NCBI GenBank assembly: GCA_046758845.1
Contig: JBHIBA010000114.1
Coordinates: 1-12,880 of the forward strand
Length of the DNA stretch: 12,880 nucleotides
Source of the DNA: JBHIBA01 sp046758845
GTDB taxonomy: Bacteria > UBA8248 > JACPRG01 > G963555815
Reading direction: 5' to 3'
Under the pieces are notes generated by a model that was not told the origin of the DNA, made no database searches, and saw only the letters and a program-made list of their open reading frames with translations. Shown here piece by piece: positions 7,043 through 12,880 of this stretch. Every line of letters starts with the position of its first letter. Position 1 is the first letter of the stretch. Both the position numbers and the translations under genes were made by a program.

Positions 7043-7096
7043 ATATTCTGTCGAGACTCTGCGAGGACTTATTACCCTTGGAAGGAGGACGAAGCC

Positions 7097-7546
7097 ATGG
7101 CCGTCCGCACCAAGACCTTCACCTACAAGAACCGCGTGAATTGGCAGGAACGCCGCAAGGGCAAGCTGTCTTCCCCCGGCAAGCCGGAGGTGCTCGTCGC
7201 CGCGCCGCCCGAATTCAAAGGCCACGAGGGCGTCTGGACGCCCGAAGACCTCTTTGTGGCGGCCCTCAACACGTGTTTCATGCTGACCTTCGAGGGCACG
7301 GCCAGGTCGAAAGGGCTCGATTTCCTCTCTTTCGAGTGCGAGGCCGAGGGCGCTTTGGAGAGGCCGGGAGAGGAATTTCTGTTTACCCGGGTCGACCTGC
7401 GTCCGCGCCTGGCGATCCCCGAGGACGGCGACGAGGAACTGGCCCGCTGGTGCCTGGATACCGCGAAGAAAGACTGCCTGGTCACTCACTCGATCCGTTC
7501 GGACGTGACCCTGACGCCTCAAGTGGTCAAAGCCAAGTCGGATTGA
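7097..7546 (+). CDS. OsmC/Ohr family protein (probable hydroperoxide reductase-like)
   Basis: This 149-residue cytoplasmic protein belongs to the OsmC/Ohr family, whose members reduce organic hydroperoxides using two cysteines. Both are present: C60 in ALNTCFMLTFEG and C127 in DTAKKDCLVTHSI. The preceding block WTPEDLFVAALNTC is the usual family core. The N-terminal region FTYKNRVNWQERRKGKL corresponds to the first beta strands. Length is typical. ATG at 7097 follows AAGGAGG (7082-7088) with an 8-nt spacer; a longer frame from 6959 would read back through the DUF72 remnant and lacks family similarity. The gene looks monocistronic. A TATATT at 7042-7047 could be a -10 element but no good -35 is visible. 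Confidence 0.9.
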   Translation: MAVRTKTFTYKNRVNWQERRKGKLSSPGKPEVLVAAPPEFKGHEGVWTPEDLFVAALNTCFMLTFEGTARSKGLDFLSFECEAEGALERPGEEFLFTRVDLRPRLAIPEDGDEELARWCLDTAKKDCLVTHSIRSDVTLTPQVVKAKSD

Positions 7547-7616
7547 TGGAGCGGCGTGACGCACTGCCGGCTGTTTTGACGGAAGAGAAGTCGCGCGGGC
7601 GCCACTGGCGGCTTGG

Positions 7617-7638
7617 GGTCCGTGACCTCTTGCCCGCC
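7617..7638 (+). repeat. 22-bp direct repeat, copy 1 (copy 2 at 7847-7868)
   Basis: The two copies agree at 20 of 22 positions and share the core CTTGCCCGCC. Copy 1 lies outside and copy 2 inside the 258-bp inverted-repeat unit 7691-7948, so part of that unit has been duplicated or resembles older flanking sequence. Confidence 0.6.
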
Positions 7639-7690
7639 AGCGCCTTGTTTCCTGGGCTCATTCACCTTCACGCGAGCAGCACAATCCCGA

Positions 7691-7948
7691 GGTAGTGGAT
7701 CAGTTTGGAACGGATTGAGCCCCGTACGCGGCTTTGCCCGCGGCTGTGTCATCATTTGGTGTAGCCCCGATCTGAGCGAGGACCTGGGTCCGAGCGGAGA
7801 TCGGGGCGCGCCCGGCCGCGATTTCCGCTGGTGGGGCGGGCCTTCGGGTCGGTGACCCCTTGCCCGCCGCCGGGCTGGAAGCCAGGCCTACCAAATCGCG
7901 GCTACAACGCAGGAAGGCGGGGGTTATTCAACAAACTGACCCACTACC
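7691..7948. repeat. 258-bp unit bounded by 17-bp inverted repeats (MITE-like or decayed IS)
   Basis: The left end GGTAGTGGATCAGTTTG (7691-7707) and the right end 7932-7948 are inverted copies with 16 of 17 positions matching. There is no open reading frame of note inside. The interior carries a strong hairpin at 7764-7807 (perfect 10-bp arms GCCCCGATCT/AGATCGGGGC and an inner GGACC/GGTCC) and a second inverted pair, GCCGCGATTT at 7815-7824 with its complement at 7893-7902. This architecture fits a miniature non-autonomous element or the two surviving ends of a collapsed IS. I see no flanking target duplication. Confidence 0.6.
7764..7807. repeat. 44-nt double hairpin inside the MITE-like unit
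   Basis: The outer arms are 10 bp and perfect, the inner arms 5 bp with a 2-nt loop, and the bulges between them are nearly identical (GAGCGA and GAGCGG). It could be a terminator after the OsmC gene or a structure used by the mobile unit; no T-run follows. Confidence 0.5.
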
Positions 7949-7963
7949 AACCCCGACCATGGA

Positions 7964-7992
7964 TTGAGATCCTTCCCGAGTCGAAGTAAAAG
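7964..7992 (+). promoter_or_regulatory. Candidate sigma-70-type promoter for the amidase gene
   Basis: TTGAGA (7964-7969) and TAAAAG (7987-7992) are separated by exactly 17 bp and match the -35 and -10 consensus at 5 of 6 and 4 of 6 positions. The predicted leader is about 70 nt to the GTG start at 8067. It lies just outside the right inverted repeat of the 258-bp unit. Confidence 0.4.
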
Positions 7993-8066
7993 GGTTAGAT
8001 TTACAGGAATCTTTTCAACTTCATCGTGCCAAGGGGCGGTTTGCGCCCGAATCCTTCGAGGGAAAA

Positions 8067-9740
8067 GTGGGGACCGACGACCTTGCCTTTCTCACCGTTT
8101 CCGAGTTGGCCTCCCGCATCCGACGGGGGGATCTGTCGCCCGTAGAGATCACAGAGGCCTGCCTGGCCCGCATTGAGTCCCTCGACGGCAAGCTGAACGC
8201 CTTCATCGCCGTGACGGCGGAGGAGGCGCGTCGCGCCGCGCGACAGGCGGAGCGGGAGATCCGGGACGGGCTCGACCGCGGGCCTTTTCACGGGATCCCG
8301 TTCGCCCTGAAGGACCTGATCGAGGTCGAGGGGGTCCCGATGACCGCAGCCTCGAAGATCCTGGAGAATTACGTTCCCCGGCGCACGGCCACCGCAGCCG
8401 CCCGGCTTCTGGAAGGGGGCGGCGTGCTTCTGGGCAAGACGAATCTGCAAGAGTTCGCCCGGGGCCCCACGGGGGTGGACTCCCACTACGGCCCTACCTC
8501 CAACCCCTGGGACCTCTCCCGCATATCGGGGGGATCGAGCAGCGGGTCGGGGGCCGCAGTGGCCGGCGGGCTGGCGCCCGCAGCGGTGGGATCGGACACG
8601 GGCGGCTCGATCCGAATTCCGGCGGCCCTCAGCGGCATCGTCGGCATCCGCCCCACCTACGGGAGGCTCAGCCGGTACGGGGCGGTCCCCCTGGGGCTTT
8701 CCTTCGACACGCTGGGTCCTATGGCGCGCTCGGTGGAGGATGCGGCCCTGATGCTTTCAGTCATTGCGGGGCACGACCCCCTGGACCCCTCGACGGGAAA
8801 ATACCCGGTCCCCGACTACAGGGCTTCTCTGGAAAAGAATCGGGGCAAGGGCTTGAAGGGCATCCGTCTGGGCCTGCCTTCCAACTACTTCTTTCCGGGG
8901 AGGGACCCCGAGGTGGAGGTCCTCGTCCGGGACGCTGCGGGGGTCCTGGAGGGACTGGGGGCAGAGGTCCGCGAGGTGGAGATCCCGTTCGTGGAGTACG
9001 GAACGGCGACCTACGTAAGCGTGGTGGGGGCGGAGTCGGCCCATTACCACAGGCCGTTCCTGCAAACCCGCCGGTATGACTACGCGGGACCGACGGCGGA
9101 TTTCTTTGAGATGGGCCTGTTCATTCCCGGCTGGCGATACCTGAAGGGGCAACAAGCCCGAGTCCTCTTTCTGCGCCAATTCGCCGGGGTGTTCCAGGAA
9201 GTGGACGCGGTCATCACGCCGACTGTGCCGATTGCCGCGCCTCCCATCGATGCCTCGGATGACTGGCCGCCGATTCTGCACTGCACCCTTCCTTTCAGCG
9301 CGGTGGGGGTTCCCGCCCTCTCCATTCCGTGCGGATTCACCCGGGCCGGCCTGCCCGCCGGGCTTCAGATCGTCGGCCGGTGGTGGGAAGAAGAAAACCT
9401 CTTCCAGATCGGCGCGGCATACGAAGCGGCCACTGCGTGGCATACCCGCATCCCCACCTTTCGCGGCGATCCGCCGCCCCTCAAAACCGGTCCCTCGAAG
9501 CCCCCTCAAGCGACATACGTTGGGAGGAAGGACGCAAGCAAGGCGCTGTTGAGTCGGGAGACCGTACGGGATTGGGCGGCGGCTATCGGCCTGAAGGTTT
9601 CCGAGGATGGGTTGGATGACCTCACGGCTCGGGTCAACAGGTTGAATCGATCCATCAGCCGCCTCGACGATCTGCCCCTGAAAGACTTGGAACCCGACTG
9701 TTATTTCCGCGTGCCCGCTCCGGGCGAGGACCCAGCCTAG
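8067..9740 (+). CDS. Amidase-signature hydrolase with GatC/AtzG-like C-terminal domain
   Basis: This 557-residue enzyme hydrolyses or transfers amide groups. The amidase-signature Ser-cis-Ser-Lys triad is visible: K82 in FALKDLIEVEG, S157 in GGSSSGSGAA and S181 in GSDTGGSIRIPAA; the 24-residue spacing between the serines is canonical. A typical GatA-like domain fills residues 1 to about 465. The last about 62 residues, from SRETVRDWAAAIGL through LNRSISRLDDLPLKDLEP, look like the small helical GatC or AtzG partner, here fused to the catalytic chain. No gatB or separate gatC is nearby, so a stand-alone amidase is likelier than a tRNA amidotransferase subunit. The start is GTG at 8067 with GAGG 5 nt upstream. 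Substrate unknown. Confidence 0.92.
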   Translation: MGTDDLAFLTVSELASRIRRGDLSPVEITEACLARIESLDGKLNAFIAVTAEEARRAARQAEREIRDGLDRGPFHGIPFALKDLIEVEGVPMTAASKILENYVPRRTATAAARLLEGGGVLLGKTNLQEFARGPTGVDSHYGPTSNPWDLSRISGGSSSGSGAAVAGGLAPAAVGSDTGGSIRIPAALSGIVGIRPTYGRLSRYGAVPLGLSFDTLGPMARSVEDAALMLSVIAGHDPLDPSTGKYPVPDYRASLEKNRGKGLKGIRLGLPSNYFFPGRDPEVEVLVRDAAGVLEGLGAEVREVEIPFVEYGTATYVSVVGAESAHYHRPFLQTRRYDYAGPTADFFEMGLFIPGWRYLKGQQARVLFLRQFAGVFQEVDAVITPTVPIAAPPIDASDDWPPILHCTLPFSAVGVPALSIPCGFTRAGLPAGLQIVGRWWEEENLFQIGAAYEAATAWHTRIPTFRGDPPPLKTGPSKPPQATYVGRKDASKALLSRETVRDWAAAIGLKVSEDGLDDLTARVNRLNRSISRLDDLPLKDLEPDCYFRVPAPGEDPA

Positions 9741-9866
9741 GGGAAGTCCGGGCAAGTTTGCGGGGGGCGCTTTTTGGGCACTTGCGTGCCGGCCGGACTG
9801 CGGTTGAAGGCATGTGCGCTTAAACCGGGCGTCTTTGGCGCACACCTTTCGCAAAAAACTGGCTTG

Positions 9867-9913
9867 TTGGCCGAATGCGGGAGCCTTGCGGAGCAAGGCG
9901 CGCATTCGGCCAA
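9867..9913. repeat. 47-nt perfect-armed hairpin
   Basis: TTGGCCGAATGCG (9867-9879) pairs perfectly with 9901-9913, and an inner GCCTTGC/GCAAGGC stem closes a GGA loop. A 14-bp piece of the left arm, TTGGCCGAATGCGG, recurs at 12744-12757 in the repeat island to the right of the pgeF-like gene. Confidence 0.7.
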
Positions 9914-9974
9914 AGAAGGAAACCAATACGAGGGGTCAGACCACCGGCTCAGTTGAACTCACCTCCAACCCCAA

Positions 9975-10015
9975 GCAGGCCCGGCCACGCAGTGCCGGGC
10001 CGTCGAAAGTTTTCC
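9975..10015 (+). repeat. Dispersed 41-bp palindromic module, copy 1
   Basis: It begins GCAGGCCCGGCC and ends in AAAGTTTTCC, and agrees with copy 3 (12808-12848) at 37 of 41 positions. The centre folds through GGCCCGGC/GCCGGGCC. Copy 2 is inverted at 11669-11723 with a longer loop. Confidence 0.75.
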
Positions 10016-10216
10016 GAGGGGTCCGGGGGGGCCGGACGCACTGCGCCAAGCTTCCGCACTGGCGTGCCTGGTGAATCTCCTCTCGGGAGGTGCGCGCCTA
10101 AGACGCCCGGGCTAAGCGTGTGGGCCTCCAACCGCAGTTCGGCCGGCACGCTAGTGCCCAAAAAGGCCCCCCTGGGAAAAAATGTATCCCTTTTCCCGAA
10201 GTGCCCCAAAGAAATC

Positions 10217-10795
10217 TCACCGCACCACTCTTCTCACAAACCGGGCCAGGGCCTCGGCAACGCGTTCGGGAACCTGCTCGGCCGCCCTCCGGGATACCGT
10301 CCCGGCCTGGCCCAAGGCGTCGGCCAGCACACGGACCTCTCCCAGAACCTTTCCCGTTTGCGTGTCCACCAGTTGCCCCTCGACTTCCAGCCAGGTCCGG
10401 CTCATTCCCGCCGGGGGAGCAGCGTCGGTGGCTGCGGTGCGGAACAGCAATCGGCCGGGCGGGCGGACGCGGACCTCGCGAAAGAGCCTCAGCGAGCCGA
10501 GGACCGCGCGGAGCTTCTCCCATGCAGCCAAAGCCATCTCTTGCTCATCCCAGGTGACAGGTCTTTGAAGAACGAGGATCTTCGGCACCTGAATGACAAC
10601 GTCAGGCTCGGCCGGGAATTTCCCGGCAATGAACTCCCGAACCTCCGCCGAGGGGTCGGCGACTGGTTTCAGGATGCTGGGATTCCGCAGCAAGTGTCCC
10701 TGCCCGGATTGGGCGGACAGTCTTCCGCCATCTATCGCGGCGACCGCCGTCCAGCCAAGGAGGAACGCCGCAGCCGGAACGGACAAGAACCTCAT
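10217..10795 (-). CDS. Predicted exported protein of unknown function
   Basis: This 192-residue product starts MRFLSVPAAAFLLGWTAVAA, a signal peptide with likely cleavage around residues 20-29 (AAID or LSAQS), so it is exported to the periplasm or cell surface. The mature part contains PDVVIQVPKILVLQRPVTWD, a helical WEKLRAVLGSLRLFREVRVR block and LEVEGQLVDTQTGKVLGEVR, followed by an amphipathic arginine- and alanine-rich C-terminus. The 'VDTQTGKVLGEV' hairpin resembles that in DUF3313/DUF4410-type envelope proteins, but I cannot assign a family. ATG at 10795 was chosen because it starts the signal peptide and has GAGAGG upstream; the frame extends to 11038 without plausible sequence. It is divergent from the next gene. 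Confidence 0.75.
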   Translation of the reverse strand: MRFLSVPAAAFLLGWTAVAAIDGGRLSAQSGQGHLLRNPSILKPVADPSAEVREFIAGKFPAEPDVVIQVPKILVLQRPVTWDEQEMALAAWEKLRAVLGSLRLFREVRVRPPGRLLFRTAATDAAPPAGMSRTWLEVEGQLVDTQTGKVLGEVRVLADALGQAGTVSRRAAEQVPERVAEALARFVRRVVR

Positions 10796-10876
10796 CTTGA
10801 GTCCTCTCTCGCAAAGGCTGAGCACCCGACCGAGACCGAATCCACAAGCGCGCCTGGAAGCGGTGAGATGCGGTAC

Positions 10877-10904
10877 ACTATAAGAGAGCCGACGGGGGGG
10901 CCAA
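10877..10904 (-). promoter_or_regulatory. Candidate promoter for the exported-protein gene, in a divergent promoter region
   Basis: On the minus strand TTGGCC (10904-10899) and TATAGT (10882-10877) are 16 bp apart and match the -35 and -10 consensus at 4 of 6 and 5 of 6 positions. On the plus strand the overlapping TATAAG at 10879-10884 could serve the cysteine-rich gene at 10909, although its -35 region is poor. The two genes may therefore share a control region. Confidence 0.35.
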
Positions 10905-10908
10905 GGGC

Positions 10909-11586
10909 ATGCGATACCACATATCGGGTCGTATCCGGCCGGGCAAAAAAGACGCCCTGAGGAAGGGTATCCGGGACGCCACCATCGGACGGGGGAAAAT
11001 CTTCCACGAGGGGATGCAAGCCGGTCTCCAGAACGCAAGAGTGGACGAGGAGGAACGGGTCCATTTCATCGAAGTCTGCTATTGCCTCGAATCCGGCCTG
11101 GACCCCATGCAGATGGAGCTTCCCTCCCTGCGACCTTATTTCGATGACCTTGAGGTCAATGACGCCCGAAGACGCAAGGCCTGCACGATGGAGTGCGAGG
11201 CGTGTGACTGCACCCGGACGTATCGGCTTCCTGGAGGCCCCCTCACAAGCCGCCTGGGACTGGACGAAGGGGAGCTGGATGGGGAATACGTCGATGCGGG
11301 GCGCATCCCCCTGAACCGGAAAAAACAGAAAATCGGCATCGACGGCCTGCGCGAGGCGCTAGGCTCGGGCGCCGAAGCCTGGGCCGGCGGCGCGGCCGTG
11401 AAGGGATTCTACGTCATCTTTCTGGATGGAGACGAGTTCTTCCGCGTCAAGCATATCCCCGACACCAAAGAGGCCCGGGCCCTGCTTCGGAAAACCGGCC
11501 TGAACCACTTTGGCTCCGTTGAAGGCGCTCGCAGCTGGGCCAGAGGCTCCCTGGCCGCCCGCGACGACAAATCTAACGTCGCCTGA
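10909..11586 (+). CDS. Cysteine-rich protein of unknown function
   Basis: This predicted 225-residue soluble protein lacks a signal peptide and membrane segments. Distinctive parts are a compact MRYHISGRIRPGKKDALR beginning, EVCYCLESGLDPMQMELP (C57, C59) and the cluster ACTMECEACDCT with C92, C96, C99 and C101. Six cysteines in CxC and C-x3-C-x2-C-x-C arrangements suggest a zinc, copper or iron-sulfur site (inference). The C-terminal half has an alternating strand/helix pattern (GFYVIFLDGDEFFRVKHI). I do not recognise a named family, although the acidic GLDPMQMELP and CDCT blocks look conserved rather than random. ATG at 10909 follows a G7 run about 8 nt upstream. It is divergent from the exported-protein gene. 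Confidence 0.8.
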   Translation: MRYHISGRIRPGKKDALRKGIRDATIGRGKIFHEGMQAGLQNARVDEEERVHFIEVCYCLESGLDPMQMELPSLRPYFDDLEVNDARRRKACTMECEACDCTRTYRLPGGPLTSRLGLDEGELDGEYVDAGRIPLNRKKQKIGIDGLREALGSGAEAWAGGAAVKGFYVIFLDGDEFFRVKHIPDTKEARALLRKTGLNHFGSVEGARSWARGSLAARDDKSNVA

Positions 11587-11626
11587 GAGCAGCGTCGAAT
11601 ACTTTTTAGATAATGTCCATATGTGG

Positions 11627-11678
11627 TTAGGGGGGCCTTTTTGAAAACCGGCCCCCCTAAAACCCCCTGGAAAACTTT
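11627..11678 (+). repeat. 52-bp repeat, copy 1 (identical to 12631-12682)
   Basis: Every base matches the copy at 12631-12682. The first 34 bp form a hairpin with 11-bp perfect arms, TTAGGGGGGCC (11627-11637) and GGCCCCCCTAA (11650-11660). It sits between the converging 3' ends of the cysteine-rich and pgeF-like genes and could terminate transcription from either side. Identity over 52 bp indicates recent copying or selection. Confidence 0.9.
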
Positions 11679-11796
11679 TGACGGCCCGGCATGCGGGTCG
11701 ATGACCCCCATGGCCGGGCCTGCAGGGGGTGGGTGTGCGTTCGGTTGGGTCGGTTGTCTGGGGCCTTGCGGTGTCTCCCTTCTTTGGCGAAAAGAG
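11669..11796 (-). repeat. Left 128-bp imperfect inverted repeat flanking the pgeF-like gene (contains module copy 2)
   Basis: Three blocks here are inverted copies of blocks to the right of the gene, in matching order: 11669-11723 with 12808-12848, 11756-11766 (GTCTGGGGCCT) with 12765-12775, and TTGGCGAAAAGAG at 11784-11796 with 12721-12733. Both sides span 128 bp overall, although the parts between blocks differ. In module copy 2 the loop carries an additional short palindrome (CGGGTC/GACCCC). Confidence 0.7.
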
Positions 11797-11820
11797 CCCC
11801 CGTGAGAACCTTGCTCTGAT

Positions 11821-12594
11821 CTATTCCATCCACACCACGTTCATCATCCGGCCGCAGCCTGCGCCATCGCGGCGGTAGGAAAAAAACTCTCGAGATTTGG
11901 CTTTGGTGCAAAGTGCCGCCGTGAAAATTTGTTCGGAAGGAACCCCCGCTTCCTCCAGGAGACTTCGGTTCAGGCCCCACAGGTCCAACAGGTACTTTCC
12001 CTTCCCGAGCGGAGCGGCGAACCCGCGCCAAGGAGAAGCGTTCGATCGGATCTCCTCCAAGGCGTCCTCCCCCACCTCATAGCTGGAGGGACCGATGCCG
12101 GGGCCGATGAACGCGTGGACACTCGACGGCTTTGACCCGTATCGCTCCGTCATTTTCCTGAGGGTCGCTGTCACGACCCCCCGGGCCGTCCCCAAGCGGC
12201 CGACGTGAGCGATGGCGGCGCTCGGGGCGTCTGGATCCCAAAAGGCTACGGGCAGGCAATCGGCCGTCAGGACGCCGAGGGCCCGCCCGGCCTTCCCCGT
12301 CACCAGCGCGTCCCCCTCCTGGATGCCCGCCCCCTCCTCGGCCGGTACGTCGACGACGTGCGCGCCGTGCACCTGCCGCAGAAGCTTCGGGCTTTCGAAT
12401 CCCGCCGCTTCGGAAAATAAATCGCGGTTTCGGATGACGTTCTCTCTGTCGTCCCTTCGGGTGAAGCCCAGGTTGAGGGACTTGCAGACGCCCCGGCTGA
12501 CTCCCCCCGTCCGCGTGCTGAAGACGCACCGAAAGCGGTCTAGGACGACTTGGTAGAAGATGACGCCGTTCCGTTCGACCCGCTCAAAGATCAA
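11821..12594 (-). CDS. pgeF: PgeF/YfiH (YlmD) family protein, peptidoglycan editing factor / polyphenol oxidase type
   Basis: This 257-residue product belongs to the YfiH/DUF152 family. Members have been described as laccase-like enzymes, purine nucleoside phosphorylases and, in E. coli, an editing factor that keeps wrong amino acids out of peptidoglycan. The metal/active-site residues are present: H76 in RQVHGAHV, C113 in LTADCLPVAF and H130 in IAHVGRLG. The C-terminal FFSYRRDGAGCGRMMNVVW is the family tail, normally SYRRDGxTGRMAGxIW. An oddity is HVGRLGTARG where relatives usually have HAGWRGTAAG, so the conserved W-R pair is replaced. The start is TTG at 12594, preceded by AGGAGG (12605-12610 on the plus strand as CCTCCT). 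The gene stands alone and is bracketed by repeats on both sides. Confidence 0.93.
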   Translation of the reverse strand: MIFERVERNGVIFYQVVLDRFRCVFSTRTGGVSRGVCKSLNLGFTRRDDRENVIRNRDLFSEAAGFESPKLLRQVHGAHVVDVPAEEGAGIQEGDALVTGKAGRALGVLTADCLPVAFWDPDAPSAAIAHVGRLGTARGVVTATLRKMTERYGSKPSSVHAFIGPGIGPSSYEVGEDALEEIRSNASPWRGFAAPLGKGKYLLDLWGLNRSLLEEAGVPSEQIFTAALCTKAKSREFFSYRRDGAGCGRMMNVVWME

Positions 12595-12630
12595 ATTCGA
12601 TAAACCTCCTGTGAAGAGAGCAAGGCGCCT

Positions 12631-12682
12631 TTAGGGGGGCCTTTTTGAAAACCGGCCCCCCTAAAACCCCCTGGAAAACTTT
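12631..12682 (+). repeat. 52-bp repeat, copy 2 (identical to 11627-11678)
   Basis: It has the same orientation and sequence as copy 1, 1,004 bp to the left. Here it lies 37 bp upstream of the pgeF-like start, so its hairpin would be in or near that gene's promoter or leader rather than after a 3' end. Confidence 0.9.
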
Positions 12683-12688
12683 CTATTC

Positions 12689-12730
12689 GCGAAAAGAGGA
12701 GACCGCCTGCAGGCGGCCTCCTCTTTTCGC
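12689..12730. repeat. 42-bp near-perfect palindrome (terminator-like)
   Basis: 20 of 21 base pairs match around the central CTGCAG at 12707-12712; the only mismatch is 12702 with 12717. The GAAAAGAGGAG/CTCCTCTTTTC flanks give an A-run before and a T-run after the stem, as in bidirectional rho-independent terminators. Confidence 0.65.
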
Positions 12731-12880
12731 CAATGCTGGTCCCTTGGCCGAATGCGGCACCGAAAGGCCCCAGACGATCGACCTGCCCAACGCCACACCC
12801 AACCAAAGCAGGCCCGGCCATGCAATGCCGGGCCGTCAAAAGTTTTGCTGGGGGGCGCGGGGGGGCGCCTTACAAAAAGC
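12721..12880 (+). repeat. Right inverted-repeat flank of the pgeF-like gene, running off the window (contains module copy 3)
   Basis: It contains CTCTTTTCGCCAA (12721-12733), TTGGCCGAATGCGG (12744-12757), AGGCCCCAGAC (12765-12775) and module copy 3 (12808-12848). The order is the mirror image of 11669-11796. The final bases are G-rich and end in CTTACAAAAAGC, resembling the G6...CAAAAAGGC outer edge of the other copies. No gene is visible from 12595 to 12880. Confidence 0.7.

Larger units (their letters stand above)
9762..10166. repeat. Composite palindromic repeat island between convergent genes, with 77-bp inverted arms
   Basis: The arms 9770-9846 and 10089-10165 are inverted copies matching at 65 of 77 positions without gaps; beyond them a G6 run continues the symmetry. 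The 242-bp interior holds a hairpin (9867-9913) and one copy of a repeat module (9975-10015) found twice more in the window. There is no coding sequence; a long plus-strand frame here simply crosses the repeats and then the antisense of the next gene. It lies between the 3' ends of the amidase and the minus-strand exported-protein gene. It may be a MITE or a bidirectional termination structure. The flanks 9741-9761 and 10167-10216 show only a GGGAAAA/TTTTCCC hairpin (10174-10197). Confidence 0.75.

Noticed and set aside
6851..7564. 237-residue minus-strand frame as a real gene
   Set aside because: Its upstream two thirds are antisense to osmC; only the part from 7042 down to 6896 resembles a protein family (DUF72), and it is a remnant.
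8757..9926. 389-residue minus-strand frame
   Set aside because: It is antisense to the amidase gene, whose catalytic triad is on the plus strand, and then runs into the repeat island.
9875..10960. 361-residue plus-strand frame
   Set aside because: It crosses hairpins and repeat modules, then the antisense of the exported-protein gene. Its composition is low complexity with no recognisable domain.
9762..12880. CRISPR array
   Set aside because: The repeats are irregularly spaced, occur in both orientations and differ in length; there is no repeat-spacer periodicity and no cas gene.

Overview
The window is GC-rich bacterial DNA with tightly packed genes, several GTG or TTG starts behind clear Shine-Dalgarno sequences, and intergenic gaps full of palindromic repeats and transposon scars. 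No rRNA, tRNA or lineage-specific marker is present, so I do not assign a phylum. The mixture of a CUT1 sugar importer, an IS1380-type element and DUF72/DUF1326/DUF2182 families would fit an environmental lineage with a plastic genome.

Layout. 1-3074 (minus): a sugar ABC importer operon, ATPase > lipoprotein binding protein > MalF-type permease; the permease runs off the left edge. A perfect 10-bp LacI-type palindrome lies upstream at 3229-3238. 3279-4963: an IS1380-family insertion sequence with one 443-aa transposase and imperfect inverted ends. 4965-7042: scrambled DNA in which two collinear remnants of one DUF72 (YecE-like) gene on the minus strand (4965-5144 and 6896-7042) flank an intact DUF1326 + DUF2182 gene pair on the plus strand (5311-6784). 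A 10-bp direct repeat lies at 5142-5151 and 6829-6838. 7097-7546: an OsmC-family peroxidase-like gene. 7547-8066: a non-coding gap with a 258-bp inverted-repeat-bounded unit and a promoter. 8067-9740: an amidase-signature hydrolase with a GatC/AtzG-like C-terminal extension. 9741-10216: a repeat-filled gap between convergent genes with 77-bp inverted arms. 10217-10795 (minus) and 10909-11586 (plus): a divergent pair, an exported protein of unknown function and a cysteine-rich protein of unknown function. 11821-12594 (minus): a PgeF/YfiH-type multicopper-oxidase-fold protein, flanked by imperfect 128-bp inverted repeats and by two identical 52-bp direct repeats.

How the genes work together. 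The sugar importer is one transcription unit. DUF1326 and DUF2182 form a second, probably a metal- or cysteine-dependent membrane-associated module that entered by replacing the middle of the DUF72 gene. The other genes look like single housekeeping or accessory genes. The most unusual aspects are the replaced DUF72 gene, the modular repeat family present in three gaps, and the repeat-bracketed pgeF-like gene. I did not find a clear new defence or biosynthetic system.
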